From Castellaniella sp035707805 (GTDB taxonomy: Bacteria > Pseudomonadota > Gammaproteobacteria > Burkholderiales > Burkholderiaceae_B): a stretch of DNA of 64,000 bases. The stretch spans positions 1-64,000 of the forward strand of contig DASSTS010000050.1 in assembly GCA_035707805.1 (NCBI GenBank), read 5' to 3'. The notes beneath the pieces are model-generated. The model worked only from the letters and a program-made list of their open reading frames with translations, was not told the DNA's origin and searched no databases. Shown piece by piece: positions 16,263 to 25,325 of the stretch (positions are counted from its first letter, which is position 1; the number at the start of each line of letters is the position of its first letter). The position numbers and the translations under genes were made by a program.

Positions 16263-17726
16263 ATGGCGAGCATCGGCATCCTGGGCTTTCTGCACGAGAC
16301 CAATACCTTCGCGCAAGGCACGACGGATCTCGCGCGCTTCGTCGAGGCGGATGCCTGGCCCGGCCTGACCGAGGGCGAGGCGCTGTTCGAGGCCACCCGG
16401 GACATGAATCTGGCGGTCAGCGGCTTCATCGCTGCGATGCGCGGCCAGGGGCACCGGCTGGTGCCCCTGCTGTGGTGCTCCGCCAACCCTTCGGGTCCCG
16501 TCGCCGACGCCGCCTTCGAGACCATCGCCGCGCGCCTGCAGGCGCTGCTGCGCCAGGCGGGGCCGCTGGACGCCCTGTTCCTGGACCTGCACGGATCCAT
16601 GGTCACAGAAAGCCTCGACGACGCCGAGGGAGAGCTGCTGCGGCGGCTGCGCGCCGTGACCGGCGATGCCGTGCCCTATGTGGCGGCGCTGGACTTCCAC
16701 GCCATCATCACCCAGGCGATGGTGGACCGGACCCAGGCGATGGTCGCCTACCGCAGCTATCCCCACGTCGACATGGCCGAGACCGGCGCGCGCGCGGCGC
16801 GCATGATGCAGGCGCTGCTGGCCGGCGAGACCTTCCACGCCGCCTGGCGCAAGCTGGATTTTCTGGTGTCCATGCCCTGGCAAAGCACGCTGGGCGACGA
16901 GCCGGCCGGCCGCATCATGGCCTGCGCGCGCACGCTGGAAGGCCCCGGCACGCCGGAGGTGCAGTTCATCCCGGGATTCCCGAACTCCGATACGCCGGAG
17001 TCCGGCCCCGCCGTGCTGGTCTATGCCCGCAATGCGGCGCGCGCGCGGGAGGCGATGCAGGCGCTGGCGGCGCGCATCGACCAGGAACGGGATGCTTTCC
17101 GCGGCAGGCTGCATGCGCCGGACGAGGCCGTCCGCCACGTCCTGAGCCGGACCGGACGCCGCCACATTCTCGCCGACACCCAGGACAATCCCGGGGGCGG
17201 CGGGTCGGGAGATACGACGGGCATCCTGCGCGCGCTGCTGGCGCAGGGCTGTCCGGACGCGGCCGTCGCGCTGGTGTGCGACGCGGCATTCGCCGCGGCG
17301 GCGCACCGGGCCGGCATCGGCGCCGTCATCCGCCACCCGCTGGGAGGCCGCAGCCTGCCGGGCGACGTCCCGGTCGAGGGGCCGTTCGAAGTCCTGGCGC
17401 TGGGGGATGGGCGCTTCACAGGCACCGGCCCGTTCTACCTGGGGTGCCGGATGGAGCTGGGCCCGATGGCGCGCGTGCGCACCGGCGGCATCGACATCCT
17501 GGTGTCCAGCCGCAAGCAGCAGGCGGCGGACCGCGCCATGTTCCGCCACCTGGGCGCCGCGCCCGACGACTACTGCACCCTGGTGCTGAAAAGCTCGGTC
17601 CATTTCCGCGCGGATTTCGGCGACTGGGCCGACGAGATCCTGGTGGTCGAGGCGCCCGGCGCGAACACCGCCGACCTGCGCGAGCTGCGCTATGTCCGCC
17701 TGCGGCCCGGCGTCGCCATCCTGTGA
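16263..17726 (+). CDS. M81-family metallopeptidase, MlrC-like
   Basis: A 487-residue protein of the DUF1485/MlrC family, whose founder MlrC is a zinc peptidase acting late in microcystin breakdown. The N-terminal half holds the likely zinc ligands: D108 and H110 in LFLDLHGSM and H146 in ALDFHAIIT, followed by YRSYPHVDMAETG. The C-terminal half has the family segment ADTQDNPGGGGSGDTTG. There is no signal peptide. As the last gene of the ligase-dehydrogenase operon it could remove the gamma-glutamyl group or cleave another amide bond in the pathway. This is inference: no usual gamma-glutamyl hydrolase is in the operon. Confidence 0.88.
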   Translation: MASIGILGFLHETNTFAQGTTDLARFVEADAWPGLTEGEALFEATRDMNLAVSGFIAAMRGQGHRLVPLLWCSANPSGPVADAAFETIAARLQALLRQAGPLDALFLDLHGSMVTESLDDAEGELLRRLRAVTGDAVPYVAALDFHAIITQAMVDRTQAMVAYRSYPHVDMAETGARAARMMQALLAGETFHAAWRKLDFLVSMPWQSTLGDEPAGRIMACARTLEGPGTPEVQFIPGFPNSDTPESGPAVLVYARNAARAREAMQALAARIDQERDAFRGRLHAPDEAVRHVLSRTGRRHILADTQDNPGGGGSGDTTGILRALLAQGCPDAAVALVCDAAFAAAAHRAGIGAVIRHPLGGRSLPGDVPVEGPFEVLALGDGRFTGTGPFYLGCRMELGPMARVRTGGIDILVSSRKQQAADRAMFRHLGAAPDDYCTLVLKSSVHFRADFGDWADEILVVEAPGANTADLRELRYVRLRPGVAIL

Positions 17727-17740
17727 ACCAGCGCCCCGCC

Positions 17741-18556
17741 TCAAGCGCCCCGCGCGCCGTCGCCCCCCGACAGGCAGGCCAGCGCTTGCCGGTGCAGGCC
17801 GGCGTTGGCCGCCGCCAGCACCCGGCCGTCGGAATCCGGGCCCAGCGCCCGCCCCTGCCAGTCAGTGATGACGCCGCCGGCCTCCTGGACGACGTTCATC
17901 AGCGCCAGGTAGTCATAGGGCATCAGGCCGGATTCCACCACGAGATCGACCCAGCCTCCGGCCAGCTGGGCGTACGCATAGCAGTCGCCGCCGAAACGGC
18001 GCAGATGGACGGCGCGGCCCAGGCGCTCGAAGGCAGGCCGGTCGGCATCGGAAAACAGGTCCGGCGATGTGGTCTGCAGCACGGCCTCGCCCAGCCGCGC
18101 CGTCGCGCGGGTCCGGCACCGTTCGCCGTTCAGCCAGCAGCCGCGCCCGCGGATCCCCACCCAGCGCTCGGCGGTGAGGGGGACGTCAATGATGCCGAAC
18201 ACGGGCTGCCGATCCTGCAGGACGGCCAGCAGGCAGCCCCACAGCGGACTGCCGGTAATGAAGCTGCGGGTGCCGTCGATCGGGTCGATGGACCACAGGA
18301 CCGGCGCATCGCCCGCCCGGGTGCCGAATTCTTCGCCCAGGATGCCATGCGCCGGGTAGCGGCGCGCGATCTCGCCGCGCAGGAATTCCTCGACCGCCCG
18401 GTCCGCCACCGTAACGGGGCTGGCATCGGCCTTGAGCTCGACGCCGGGATGATGGCGGAACCAGCGCAGGGCCAGCGCCCGCGCCTGGCCGGCCAGGCCT
18501 TGTGCGAAATCGAGGACTTCGTCGGTCCATGGGGGCGCACTGGGTGAAATCGGCAT
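17741..18556 (-). CDS. Inositol-monophosphatase-family phosphatase (HisN/SuhB type)
   Basis: A 271-residue Mg-dependent phosphatase of the inositol monophosphatase family. The metal motifs are present: GILGEEFG and SIDPIDGTRSF. The C-terminal motif, usually W-D-x-x-A, reads YDYLALMNVVQEAGG, a conservative W-to-Y change also seen in histidinol-phosphatase-like members. ATG 18554-18556 has AGGAACTGAA upstream; the frame is open further but would enter the regulatory gap. It converges on the M81 gene with 14 bases between stops and diverges from the ABC importer. Substrate unknown; a sugar or amino-alcohol phosphate is likely by family. Confidence 0.85.
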   Translation of the reverse strand: MPISPSAPPWTDEVLDFAQGLAGQARALALRWFRHHPGVELKADASPVTVADRAVEEFLRGEIARRYPAHGILGEEFGTRAGDAPVLWSIDPIDGTRSFITGSPLWGCLLAVLQDRQPVFGIIDVPLTAERWVGIRGRGCWLNGERCRTRATARLGEAVLQTTSPDLFSDADRPAFERLGRAVHLRRFGGDCYAYAQLAGGWVDLVVESGLMPYDYLALMNVVQEAGGVITDWQGRALGPDSDGRVLAAANAGLHRQALACLSGGDGARGA

Positions 18557-18604
18557 TTCAGTTCCTGGCAAGAATAGGGAGCGCCCTGTCGTGGCGCTGG
18601 AAAG

Positions 18605-18647
18605 CATTCTGAATGTTCTTGCATGTTTTTGCAAATTTCCACAAAAT
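18605..18647. promoter_or_regulatory. Tandem 10-bp repeats and palindrome upstream of the ABC operon
   Basis: TGTTCTTGCA (18614-18623) is followed at once by TGTTTTTGCA (18624-18633), nine of ten bases identical, and preceded by the short palindrome CATTCTGAATG (18605-18615). The region is unusually AT-rich for this genome. A promoter TTGCAT (18619-18624), 17-base spacer, CAAAAT (18642-18647) overlaps the repeats. Binding here would block RNA polymerase, fitting repression by the DeoR protein at the operon end. The link is inferred. Confidence 0.4.
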
Positions 18648-18761
18648 AACAACCACAGGCGCTCCGGCTGATTGGCAGGACCGCAGTACGCCATGCATCG
18701 CCGTAGCGACCCGCCACGATCCGGCATCAGACCGGCTTCCATCACGACGCAGGAGACACGC

Positions 18762-19778
18762 ATGCAACCCACTACACACAAGGCCATGGCCGCCGCCCTC
18801 GCGCTGGCCGGCGCCGGCCTGGTTCAGGCGGCCCACGCCAAACCCCTGACGATCTACACCGCGCTCGAGGACGATGAGGTCAGCGACTACATGGCCGCGG
18901 CCAAGACCGCGATGCCTGACATCGAATTCCACGTGCTGCGCCTGTCCACCGGCGACATGGCGGCCCGCCTGCTGGCGGAACAGAAAAACCCGCGCAACGA
19001 CGTCATCTGGGGATTCGCGGTGACCAACATGCTCGACCCGCGCATCCACGGCGAGCTGATGAAATACGAGCCGGCGGCCGCCGGAAAGCTGGCCCCCATC
19101 TATCGCGGCAAGGACGGCACCTGGTTCGCGGCGACCGGCTACATGGCGGCTTTCTGCGTCAACACCGAACGCCTGAAATCCAAGGGCCTGCCCATGCCCG
19201 CCTCGTGGGAGGACCTGACCAAGCCCGCATACAAGGGCGAGGTCGTGATGCCCAATCCGGCCGCCTCCGGCACCGGCTGGCTGCAGATCGCGGCCATCCT
19301 GCAGGGGCTGGGCGCCGACAAGGGCTGGGACCTGATCAAGGGACTGAACCAGAACATGGCCCAGTACACCAGCTCCGGATCCAAGCCCTGCAAGATGGCG
19401 CGCACCGGCGAATATGCGGTCGGCGTCTCCTTCGCCTTCCCCGCGATGCAGTCGATCGAGGCCGGCTTTCCCGTCAAGATGGTGATCCCGTCGGACTGGG
19501 TCGGCTACGAGCTCGAGGCCTCGGGCATCGTCAAGACCACCCAGAATCCGGAGGACGCCAAGCGCTTCCTGGACTGGACCCTGTCGCCCGAGGCGGCCGC
19601 CCTGTACAAGAAATACAAGGAGATCGTCACAATCCCGGGATCGGAACCATCCGAGCAGCTGTTGAAAGCCGGCCTGCCCAAGGACGTGGACAAGGTGCTG
19701 TATCCGGTCGACTTCGAGAAATCGGCCGCGCAGCGGGCTGAGATCCTGAAGACCTGGCAGCAGGTCACCGCGCGCTGA
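18762..19778 (+). CDS. ABC importer substrate-binding protein, 2-aminoethylphosphonate type
   Basis: A periplasmic solute-binding protein of 338 residues. The signal peptide (MAAALALAGAGLVQAAHA) is cleaved after the AHA motif. The mature start KPLTIYTALEDDEVSDYM and later NPRNDVIWGFAV resemble the family annotated as 2-aminoethylphosphonate-binding proteins (PhnS/AepX-like), related to iron(III)-binding proteins. ATG 18762 has CAGGAG 7 bases upstream; an in-frame codon at 18672 would put a long tail before the signal peptide. The first of three importer genes. The substrate assignment is by family resemblance; no phosphonate-degrading gene is in the window. Confidence 0.85.
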   Translation: MQPTTHKAMAAALALAGAGLVQAAHAKPLTIYTALEDDEVSDYMAAAKTAMPDIEFHVLRLSTGDMAARLLAEQKNPRNDVIWGFAVTNMLDPRIHGELMKYEPAAAGKLAPIYRGKDGTWFAATGYMAAFCVNTERLKSKGLPMPASWEDLTKPAYKGEVVMPNPAASGTGWLQIAAILQGLGADKGWDLIKGLNQNMAQYTSSGSKPCKMARTGEYAVGVSFAFPAMQSIEAGFPVKMVIPSDWVGYELEASGIVKTTQNPEDAKRFLDWTLSPEAAALYKKYKEIVTIPGSEPSEQLLKAGLPKDVDKVLYPVDFEKSAAQRAEILKTWQQVTAR

Positions 19779-19828
19779 CCGTCGGCGTCCATCCACGGGC
19801 CGGCGCGCCGGCCTCTTCCGGAGACGGC

Positions 19829-20839
19829 ATGAGCCTGGAACTCTCACACATCCACAAATCGTTCGGCGACTTTCAGGCGCTCAAGGACATCAGCCTGACG
19901 GTCGGCCCGCACGATTTCGTCTGCCTGCTGGGGCCCAGCGGATGCGGCAAGACGACCTTGCTGCGGATCGTCGCCGGACTCCTGCAGGCCGACAGCGGCG
20001 AGCTGCGGTTCGACGGCCAGGACCTCGGCCGGATGCCGCCCCGGACGCGGAATTTCGGCATCGTCTTCCAGTCCTATTCGCTCTTTCCGAACATGACCGT
20101 GCGCGACAACATCGCCTACGGCCTGCGCATCCGCAAGCTGCCGGCCGACCAGGTCGCGGGGCGGGTCGACGAGCTGCTGGCCCTGATCCGCATTCCCGCC
20201 ATGGCGGACCGGTACCCCTGGCAGCTCTCCGGCGGGCAGCAGCAGCGTGTCGCCCTGGCGCGGGCGCTGGCCGTCAATCCGCGCCTGATCCTGCTGGACG
20301 AGCCGCTCTCGGCGCTGGACGCCCGGGTGCGCGACGAGATGCGCCACGAGATCCGCGAGGTCCAGCGGCGCCTGAGGATTCCCACCATCATGGTGACGCA
20401 CGACCAGGAAGAGGCGCTGATGCTGGCCGACACCATCGTCTGCATGAACAACGGCGTGATCGAGCAGGTGGGCACCCCCCAGGACCTGTACCGCCAGCCG
20501 CGCACCCGGTTCGTGGCCGACTTCATCGGCCTGAGCAACCTGCTGCCCGCCGACTGGGTGCAGGCCCATGCCCCCGACGTCCTGGCGCAGGCGCCGGCGC
20601 CCGCCGGCATGGCCGGCGCGATGCTGTGCGTGCGGCCGGAACACGTCCGCCTCACGGTCGACACGTCGGGGCCCGCCGTCATCCAGAACGTCACGTTCCT
20701 GGGCAATCTGTGCCGCATGACCCTGCGCTGGGGAGACCGAGAACTGCTGGCCGAACAGCACGCCGGCGCGGCCTGCCGCGAGGGCGACCGGGTGCGCCTG
20801 GCGATCGATCCCGCCCAGGGCTGCTGGGTCGCCGCCTAG
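19829..20839 (+). CDS. ABC importer ATP-binding protein
   Basis: A 336-residue ATPase that powers import on the cytoplasmic side. Walker A GPSGCGKTT, Q-loop VFQSYSLFPNM, signature LSGGQQQRVALARAL, Walker B LILLDEPLSALD and the H-loop MVTHDQEEAL are intact. A C-terminal TOBE-like region follows (about 240-336), as in PotA/FbpC-type ATPases. It starts 50 bases after the binding-protein gene with GGAG upstream. Belongs to the same importer as its neighbours, probably for an aminophosphonate or similar small anion. Confidence 0.95.
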   Translation: MSLELSHIHKSFGDFQALKDISLTVGPHDFVCLLGPSGCGKTTLLRIVAGLLQADSGELRFDGQDLGRMPPRTRNFGIVFQSYSLFPNMTVRDNIAYGLRIRKLPADQVAGRVDELLALIRIPAMADRYPWQLSGGQQQRVALARALAVNPRLILLDEPLSALDARVRDEMRHEIREVQRRLRIPTIMVTHDQEEALMLADTIVCMNNGVIEQVGTPQDLYRQPRTRFVADFIGLSNLLPADWVQAHAPDVLAQAPAPAGMAGAMLCVRPEHVRLTVDTSGPAVIQNVTFLGNLCRMTLRWGDRELLAEQHAGAACREGDRVRLAIDPAQGCWVAA

Positions 20840-20848
20840 GAGACCGCC

Positions 20849-22546
20849 GTGAGTGCCTCGCCGACCGCCCGCCTCTGCGTCCCGGCCAGCCGGCCGCGCC
20901 CGTCCGCATCGCCCGAACAGTGGCTGATCCGGACCTGCATCGCCATCCCGACCCTGGCCCTGATCCTGTTCTTCGGCTATCCGCTGCTGACGATCTTCTG
21001 GCAAAGCTTCGTCCAGCTGGACGGCACCCTGGGGCTGGACAACTACGCATCCATCAGTTCCACGCCGGGCCTGATCACGGCGGGGATCAACAGTCTCGCG
21101 ATCAGCGCCAGCACCACCCTGGCCTGCCTGGCACTGGGCTTTCCCATCGCCTATGCGCTGGAACGCGGCGCCATCCGCTTCAAGCCCTGGGTGCGGCTGA
21201 GTCTGCTGCTGCCGCTGCTCGCGCCTTCGCTGGTGCAAGGCCTGGGGCTGCTGTTCCTGCTGGGCCGCAACGGCCTGATCTACCGCTGGACGGGGATCGA
21301 GCAGAACATCTACGGATACTGGGGGCTGCTGCTGTCGGACGTGTTCTACGCCCTGCCCCAGGCCATCATGATCATCCAGGCCGCGCTGCGCAACGCCGAC
21401 GCCCGCTACTACGACGCCGCCACCGTCATGGGCGCAACGCCCGCGCAGCAGTTCTTCCACATCACCCTGCCCAATTGCCGGTTCGGGCTGCTGAGCGCCG
21501 GCTTCGTGGTCTTCACGATCACCATCACGGATTTCGGTAACGCCGCCGTCATCGCCGGGGACTACAAGGTCCTGGCCACCGAGATCTTCAGCCAGGTGTC
21601 CGGCCAGCAGAATTTCGGCATGGGCTCGGTGGTGGGCATCATCCTGCTGCTGCCGGCGCTGCTCTCGGTCTACATCGAGCGGGTGGCCTCACAAAAGCAG
21701 TTCGGCGGCAGTTCCGAGAACCGCATCCCGCTGCAGCCCGTTCCCTCGCGCTGGCGCGACGCCCTGCTGGGCGCCGTCACCCACCTCTGCTGCCTGGCGA
21801 TCTGGGCCATCATCGCGGTCGTGATCTTCGCCAGCTTCGTCAAGCTGTGGCCCTACAACATGAGCCTGACCTTGGCGAACTTCGACGTCAATATCTCCAC
21901 CGGCTACCAGCCGGTCGTGACGACGCTCTACGTCTCGGTGATGGCAGCCCTGATCGGCATCGTGCTGCTCTTCCTGCTGGCCTACGGCGTGCGCAACCTG
22001 GGCGGGCGGCTGGCCAAGGCGGTATACCTGCTGGCCGTCCTGCCGGTGGGCGTGCCCGGCCTGGTGCTGGGCCTGTCCTACATCTTCACCTTCAACGACC
22101 CGTCCTATCCCCTGCACTGGCTGTACGGCACCGCGCTGCTGATCGCGCTCTGCAATTTCTACCACTACCACACCCAGGGATTCCTCACGATGGCGACGGG
22201 CATGCGCATGGTCCCGCAGGCCCTGGAAGAGGCCGCCGCCTGCCTGGGCGGCCGGGTCCGCCACGTCATGGGCGATGCGATCCTGCCGGTGATCGCCCCC
22301 ACCGTGCTGGCGGTGTTCTTCTTCCTGTTCATGCGGTCCATGGTGACCCTGTCGGCCGTGATCTTCCTGGTCACCCCCCAGCTCAACGTCGCCGCCGTCT
22401 CGGTCATGCACCTGAACGAGGCGGGCTTCGTGTCCCAGGCGGCCGCCTTCTCGACCATCATCATCCTGGTGGTCGCGGCCGCCATGCTGCTGATGCGGGC
22501 GCTGGTCTATTATGTGCGCCCCAACCTGACTCCGGGAATGAACTGA
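20849..22546 (+). CDS. ABC importer permease, double-length
   Basis: A 565-residue inner-membrane permease with about twelve segments and two complete binding-protein-dependent transport modules. EAA-like loops lie at YYDAATVMGATPAQQF and ALEEAAACLGGRVRHVMGDA. This fused arrangement is typical of iron(III)- and 2-aminoethylphosphonate-type systems, where one chain forms the whole pore. The start codon is GTG (20849) with TAGGAGA upstream, 9 bases after the ATPase stop. Only two bases separate it from the following regulator gene. Confidence 0.92.
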   Translation: MSASPTARLCVPASRPRPSASPEQWLIRTCIAIPTLALILFFGYPLLTIFWQSFVQLDGTLGLDNYASISSTPGLITAGINSLAISASTTLACLALGFPIAYALERGAIRFKPWVRLSLLLPLLAPSLVQGLGLLFLLGRNGLIYRWTGIEQNIYGYWGLLLSDVFYALPQAIMIIQAALRNADARYYDAATVMGATPAQQFFHITLPNCRFGLLSAGFVVFTITITDFGNAAVIAGDYKVLATEIFSQVSGQQNFGMGSVVGIILLLPALLSVYIERVASQKQFGGSSENRIPLQPVPSRWRDALLGAVTHLCCLAIWAIIAVVIFASFVKLWPYNMSLTLANFDVNISTGYQPVVTTLYVSVMAALIGIVLLFLLAYGVRNLGGRLAKAVYLLAVLPVGVPGLVLGLSYIFTFNDPSYPLHWLYGTALLIALCNFYHYHTQGFLTMATGMRMVPQALEEAAACLGGRVRHVMGDAILPVIAPTVLAVFFFLFMRSMVTLSAVIFLVTPQLNVAAVSVMHLNEAGFVSQAAAFSTIIILVVAAAMLLMRALVYYVRPNLTPGMN

Positions 22547-22548
22547 CG

Positions 22549-23313
22549 ATGTGGGCCGAAGCACGCCACCAGAAGATCCGTTCGCTGCTGCAGCGCCATG
22601 AGCGCATCAAGACGGAACACGCCATGCGCGAACTGGGCGTCTCGCGCGAGACCGTCCGGCGCGATTTTCTCGAGATGGAGGCCCTGGGCCTGCTGCAGCG
22701 GGTGCACGGCGGCGCGGTCCACCTGAGCGACGAGCCGCCCCTGGACAAGCGCAACACCATCCACGTGGCCGCCAAGAAGGCCATCGCCCGGGCGGTCGCA
22801 CAGCAGTTGCGCCCCCCCGCCACCCTGTTCATGGACGCGGGCAGTACCACGACGATCCTGGCTCGCGAACTGGCGCAGTTCAGCGGCCTGACCCTGATCA
22901 CGAATTCGCTGAGCGCGGCCGCGTGCTTCGCCGAAGCCCGGCCGCAGCCCGACACCCAGATCATCATCCTGCCGGGCGCGCTGAACACCGGGCTGTTCTC
23001 GACCACCGGCACATCGACCGTCCTGCGGATCCAGGACTTCCATGCCGACATCGCCCTGCTGTCGCCGGTGGCCGTCAACGCCCGCCAGGGGGCATCCAGT
23101 TTCCTGCACGACGAGGCGGTGATCGCGCGCGCCATGTCGGAGAACGCCGACGAGACCTGGATCCTTGCCGACCACAGCAAGATCGGGTCTTCCAGCCGCG
23201 AGACATTCTGCCCCGCCGGACGCATCGACCGGCTGTTCTGCAACCAGGCGGCGCGCGACCTGGAGGAATACGAGGCGCTACGGGACCAGGTCGGCGACGT
23301 CGTCCTGGCCTGA
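22549..23313 (+). CDS. DeoR-family transcriptional regulator
   Basis: A 254-residue regulator. The N-terminal winged helix-turn-helix is RHQKIRSLLQRHERIKTEHA followed by LGVSRETVRRDFLEMEALG, and the sensor domain (about 75-235) is the sugar-phosphate-isomerase-like DeoR C-terminal domain with MDAGSTTTILARELA and ADHSKIGSSS. DeoR proteins usually respond to a phosphorylated metabolite. ATG 22549 begins two bases after the permease stop, so it is part of the importer operon and probably regulates it. A phosphatase of the inositol monophosphatase family is divergent, so the ligand may be an organophosphate. Its last 36 bases overlap the convergent diguanylate cyclase gene. Confidence 0.92.
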   Translation: MWAEARHQKIRSLLQRHERIKTEHAMRELGVSRETVRRDFLEMEALGLLQRVHGGAVHLSDEPPLDKRNTIHVAAKKAIARAVAQQLRPPATLFMDAGSTTTILARELAQFSGLTLITNSLSAAACFAEARPQPDTQIIILPGALNTGLFSTTGTSTVLRIQDFHADIALLSPVAVNARQGASSFLHDEAVIARAMSENADETWILADHSKIGSSSRETFCPAGRIDRLFCNQAARDLEEYEALRDQVGDVVLA

Positions 23314-25185
23314 GTCGGTCACCAGGCGATCCCGGCCCGTGTCCTTGGCCAGGTACAGGCACTCGTCCGCCCGGCGAAACAGCGACTGCGGCGTATCGCC
23401 GGGCCGCCACGCCGCCGCCCCGGCGCTGAGAGTGAGCGGCACACGCCCGCCCTCGCCCAGATCGACGGAATTCCGCCGGACGTGGTCGAGCACTCCCCGC
23501 ACCAGCGCGGCCGCGTCCGCCAGGCTCGTGCCCGGCAGCAGGGCCACGAACTCCTCGCCGCCGAACCGGGCCAGGACGTCGGACTTGCGCCGCAGCAGGT
23601 TGCGCAGGACCTCGGCGACCCATTTCAGCACCGCGTCGCCCGCGTCATGCCCGTAGAGATCGTTGACCCGCTTGAAATGATCCAGGTCGAACACCACCAG
23701 GACCATCTGCGGATCGAGCCCCTGGGTGGACTGATCCAGCATTTCGTCCAGCGCCTCGTCCAGGCCGCGCCGGTTCAGCAGGCTGGTCAGCGGATCCTGC
23801 CGCGTCAGCTCGCGCAACTGCTGGTTCGCCTGCTGCAGGGCGCCCATGGTGGCCCTGAGATCGGCCGTGCGGGACTGCACCTCGCGCTGCAGCGCGGAGC
23901 GGGCGGACGACTCGATCCGCAGCGCTCGGTCCAGCAGGCCGCGCAGCCGCACGATCTCGGCATAGGTCAGCAGGAAGATCTGGGCGCCCACCGCGGCCTG
24001 CATCCAGCGCTCCTGCGCCATGAATCCGGGCATGTAGCCGAAGGCCGCCAGGCCGTAGAGCAGGAACCCGACGTAGAACACCAGCCAGGACGCCACGTAC
24101 CAGCGCGCCCCGCGGCTGCCGCGCCCGGCCTGGAGGATGCCCACGGCCAGCATGGCGAGGACCGCGACCAGGGCATAGACGGTATTGACCTTGACCATGA
24201 CGGAATACGGCACCCAGAAGCAGGCCGCCAGCAGCGCCGCCCCCATGGCGAAGAAACCCTTGAGCCATTGCATCTGGCGGCTGTCCCGGACGTCCAGAAA
24301 ATGCCGCGTGAACGCCAGCAGGCTGAGAATGGCGAGAACCTCGGTCAGGGGAACGGCCAGGTTGGCCAGCCGCGGGGAATCCGGCCAGAGATACTGGAAG
24401 CCGAGCCCCGACATCGAGGTCAGGAACAATCCGGCGCAGACGATGTAGGCCGCGTTGTAGAAGGGTTGCGGTTTCCTGAGGCGCAGGAACAGCGTCAGGT
24501 TGAAGACCGCCAGCAACAGCATCCCGCCCAGGAACAGGCCATGGGCGAGGGCCTGGTCCTGGGTTTCGGTCAGGGCCGACTGCGCCGTATGCAGGGACAG
24601 GGGAATGTTGATCGCCCCGCTGCTGTGGACCCGGATCACCACGCCCAGCGACTGTCCCGGCCGGAAGGTCAGCGGCAGCAGGAACAGGCGGTGGCGCACC
24701 GGCCTGGCGGCAAAGGGCCGGCCGTCGCCCATGCGCGCGGTGCCCACCAGCGCGGAAGCCACGCCCGAGGCGGCGGCGCGGTCCAGGTCGTAGATCCAGA
24801 AATCGACCTCGTCGAGCAGCGGATAGTCCAGCCGCAGGAACCACATACGGTCGGCGCCGTCGGCATTGCGCAGGGGCAGATACACCCAGTAGGCCGCCCG
24901 CGTATGGGTGAAGACCAGCTGGTCCGCGTCGCGACGCTGGACCGGCCAGCGCCCGCTGAGCACGTCCTCGGGCGCCAGGGTGCGGCGCTCGTCCTGCACG
25001 TAGCAGACATTGCGCAGCGAGGTGAGATCCGGCCGCATCGCGGCCAGCACCCGTACCGGGCAGGCGGCCGCCAGCGGCTGCGCCGACGCGGGGATGGCGC
25101 CGGACACGCACAGCAGGAGCAGCAGCATCCGCAGCCATCCCAATCCACGGTGCGCCCGCGCCTCGCACCCCGCCAAACCCGCCAT
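23278..25185 (-). CDS. Diguanylate cyclase with 7TMR-DISM sensor
   Basis: A 635-residue inner-membrane protein that makes cyclic di-GMP from two GTP. A signal-like segment (MLLLLLCVSGAIPASA) precedes a periplasmic 7TMR-DISMED2-type domain (about 45-180), seven membrane helices (about 205-410), a short coiled coil and a GGDEF domain. The active site is ARFGGEEFVALLPG near residue 540. The inhibitory I-site RxxD is present as RKSD at the correct distance before it, so product feedback is expected. Two in-frame starts (codons 1 and 20) are possible. It is divergent from ovoA. Confidence 0.92.
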   Translation of the reverse strand: MAGLAGCEARAHRGLGWLRMLLLLLCVSGAIPASAQPLAAACPVRVLAAMRPDLTSLRNVCYVQDERRTLAPEDVLSGRWPVQRRDADQLVFTHTRAAYWVYLPLRNADGADRMWFLRLDYPLLDEVDFWIYDLDRAAASGVASALVGTARMGDGRPFAARPVRHRLFLLPLTFRPGQSLGVVIRVHSSGAINIPLSLHTAQSALTETQDQALAHGLFLGGMLLLAVFNLTLFLRLRKPQPFYNAAYIVCAGLFLTSMSGLGFQYLWPDSPRLANLAVPLTEVLAILSLLAFTRHFLDVRDSRQMQWLKGFFAMGAALLAACFWVPYSVMVKVNTVYALVAVLAMLAVGILQAGRGSRGARWYVASWLVFYVGFLLYGLAAFGYMPGFMAQERWMQAAVGAQIFLLTYAEIVRLRGLLDRALRIESSARSALQREVQSRTADLRATMGALQQANQQLRELTRQDPLTSLLNRRGLDEALDEMLDQSTQGLDPQMVLVVFDLDHFKRVNDLYGHDAGDAVLKWVAEVLRNLLRRKSDVLARFGGEEFVALLPGTSLADAAALVRGVLDHVRRNSVDLGEGGRVPLTLSAGAAAWRPGDTPQSLFRRADECLYLAKDTGRDRLVTDSGQDDVADLVP

Positions 25186-25325
25186 CTTCCGTCAGGCCCC
25201 CCTTGAAACGTATCAGGGTTAAGCTGCATCAATGCATTATGCATGGGAACCCGATGCCACGCGACCTTGCGGGTCGTGGTAGGCTAAAGAGTTCTTCCGC
25301 CCGTCCCTTTTTCCCGGATCCGATC

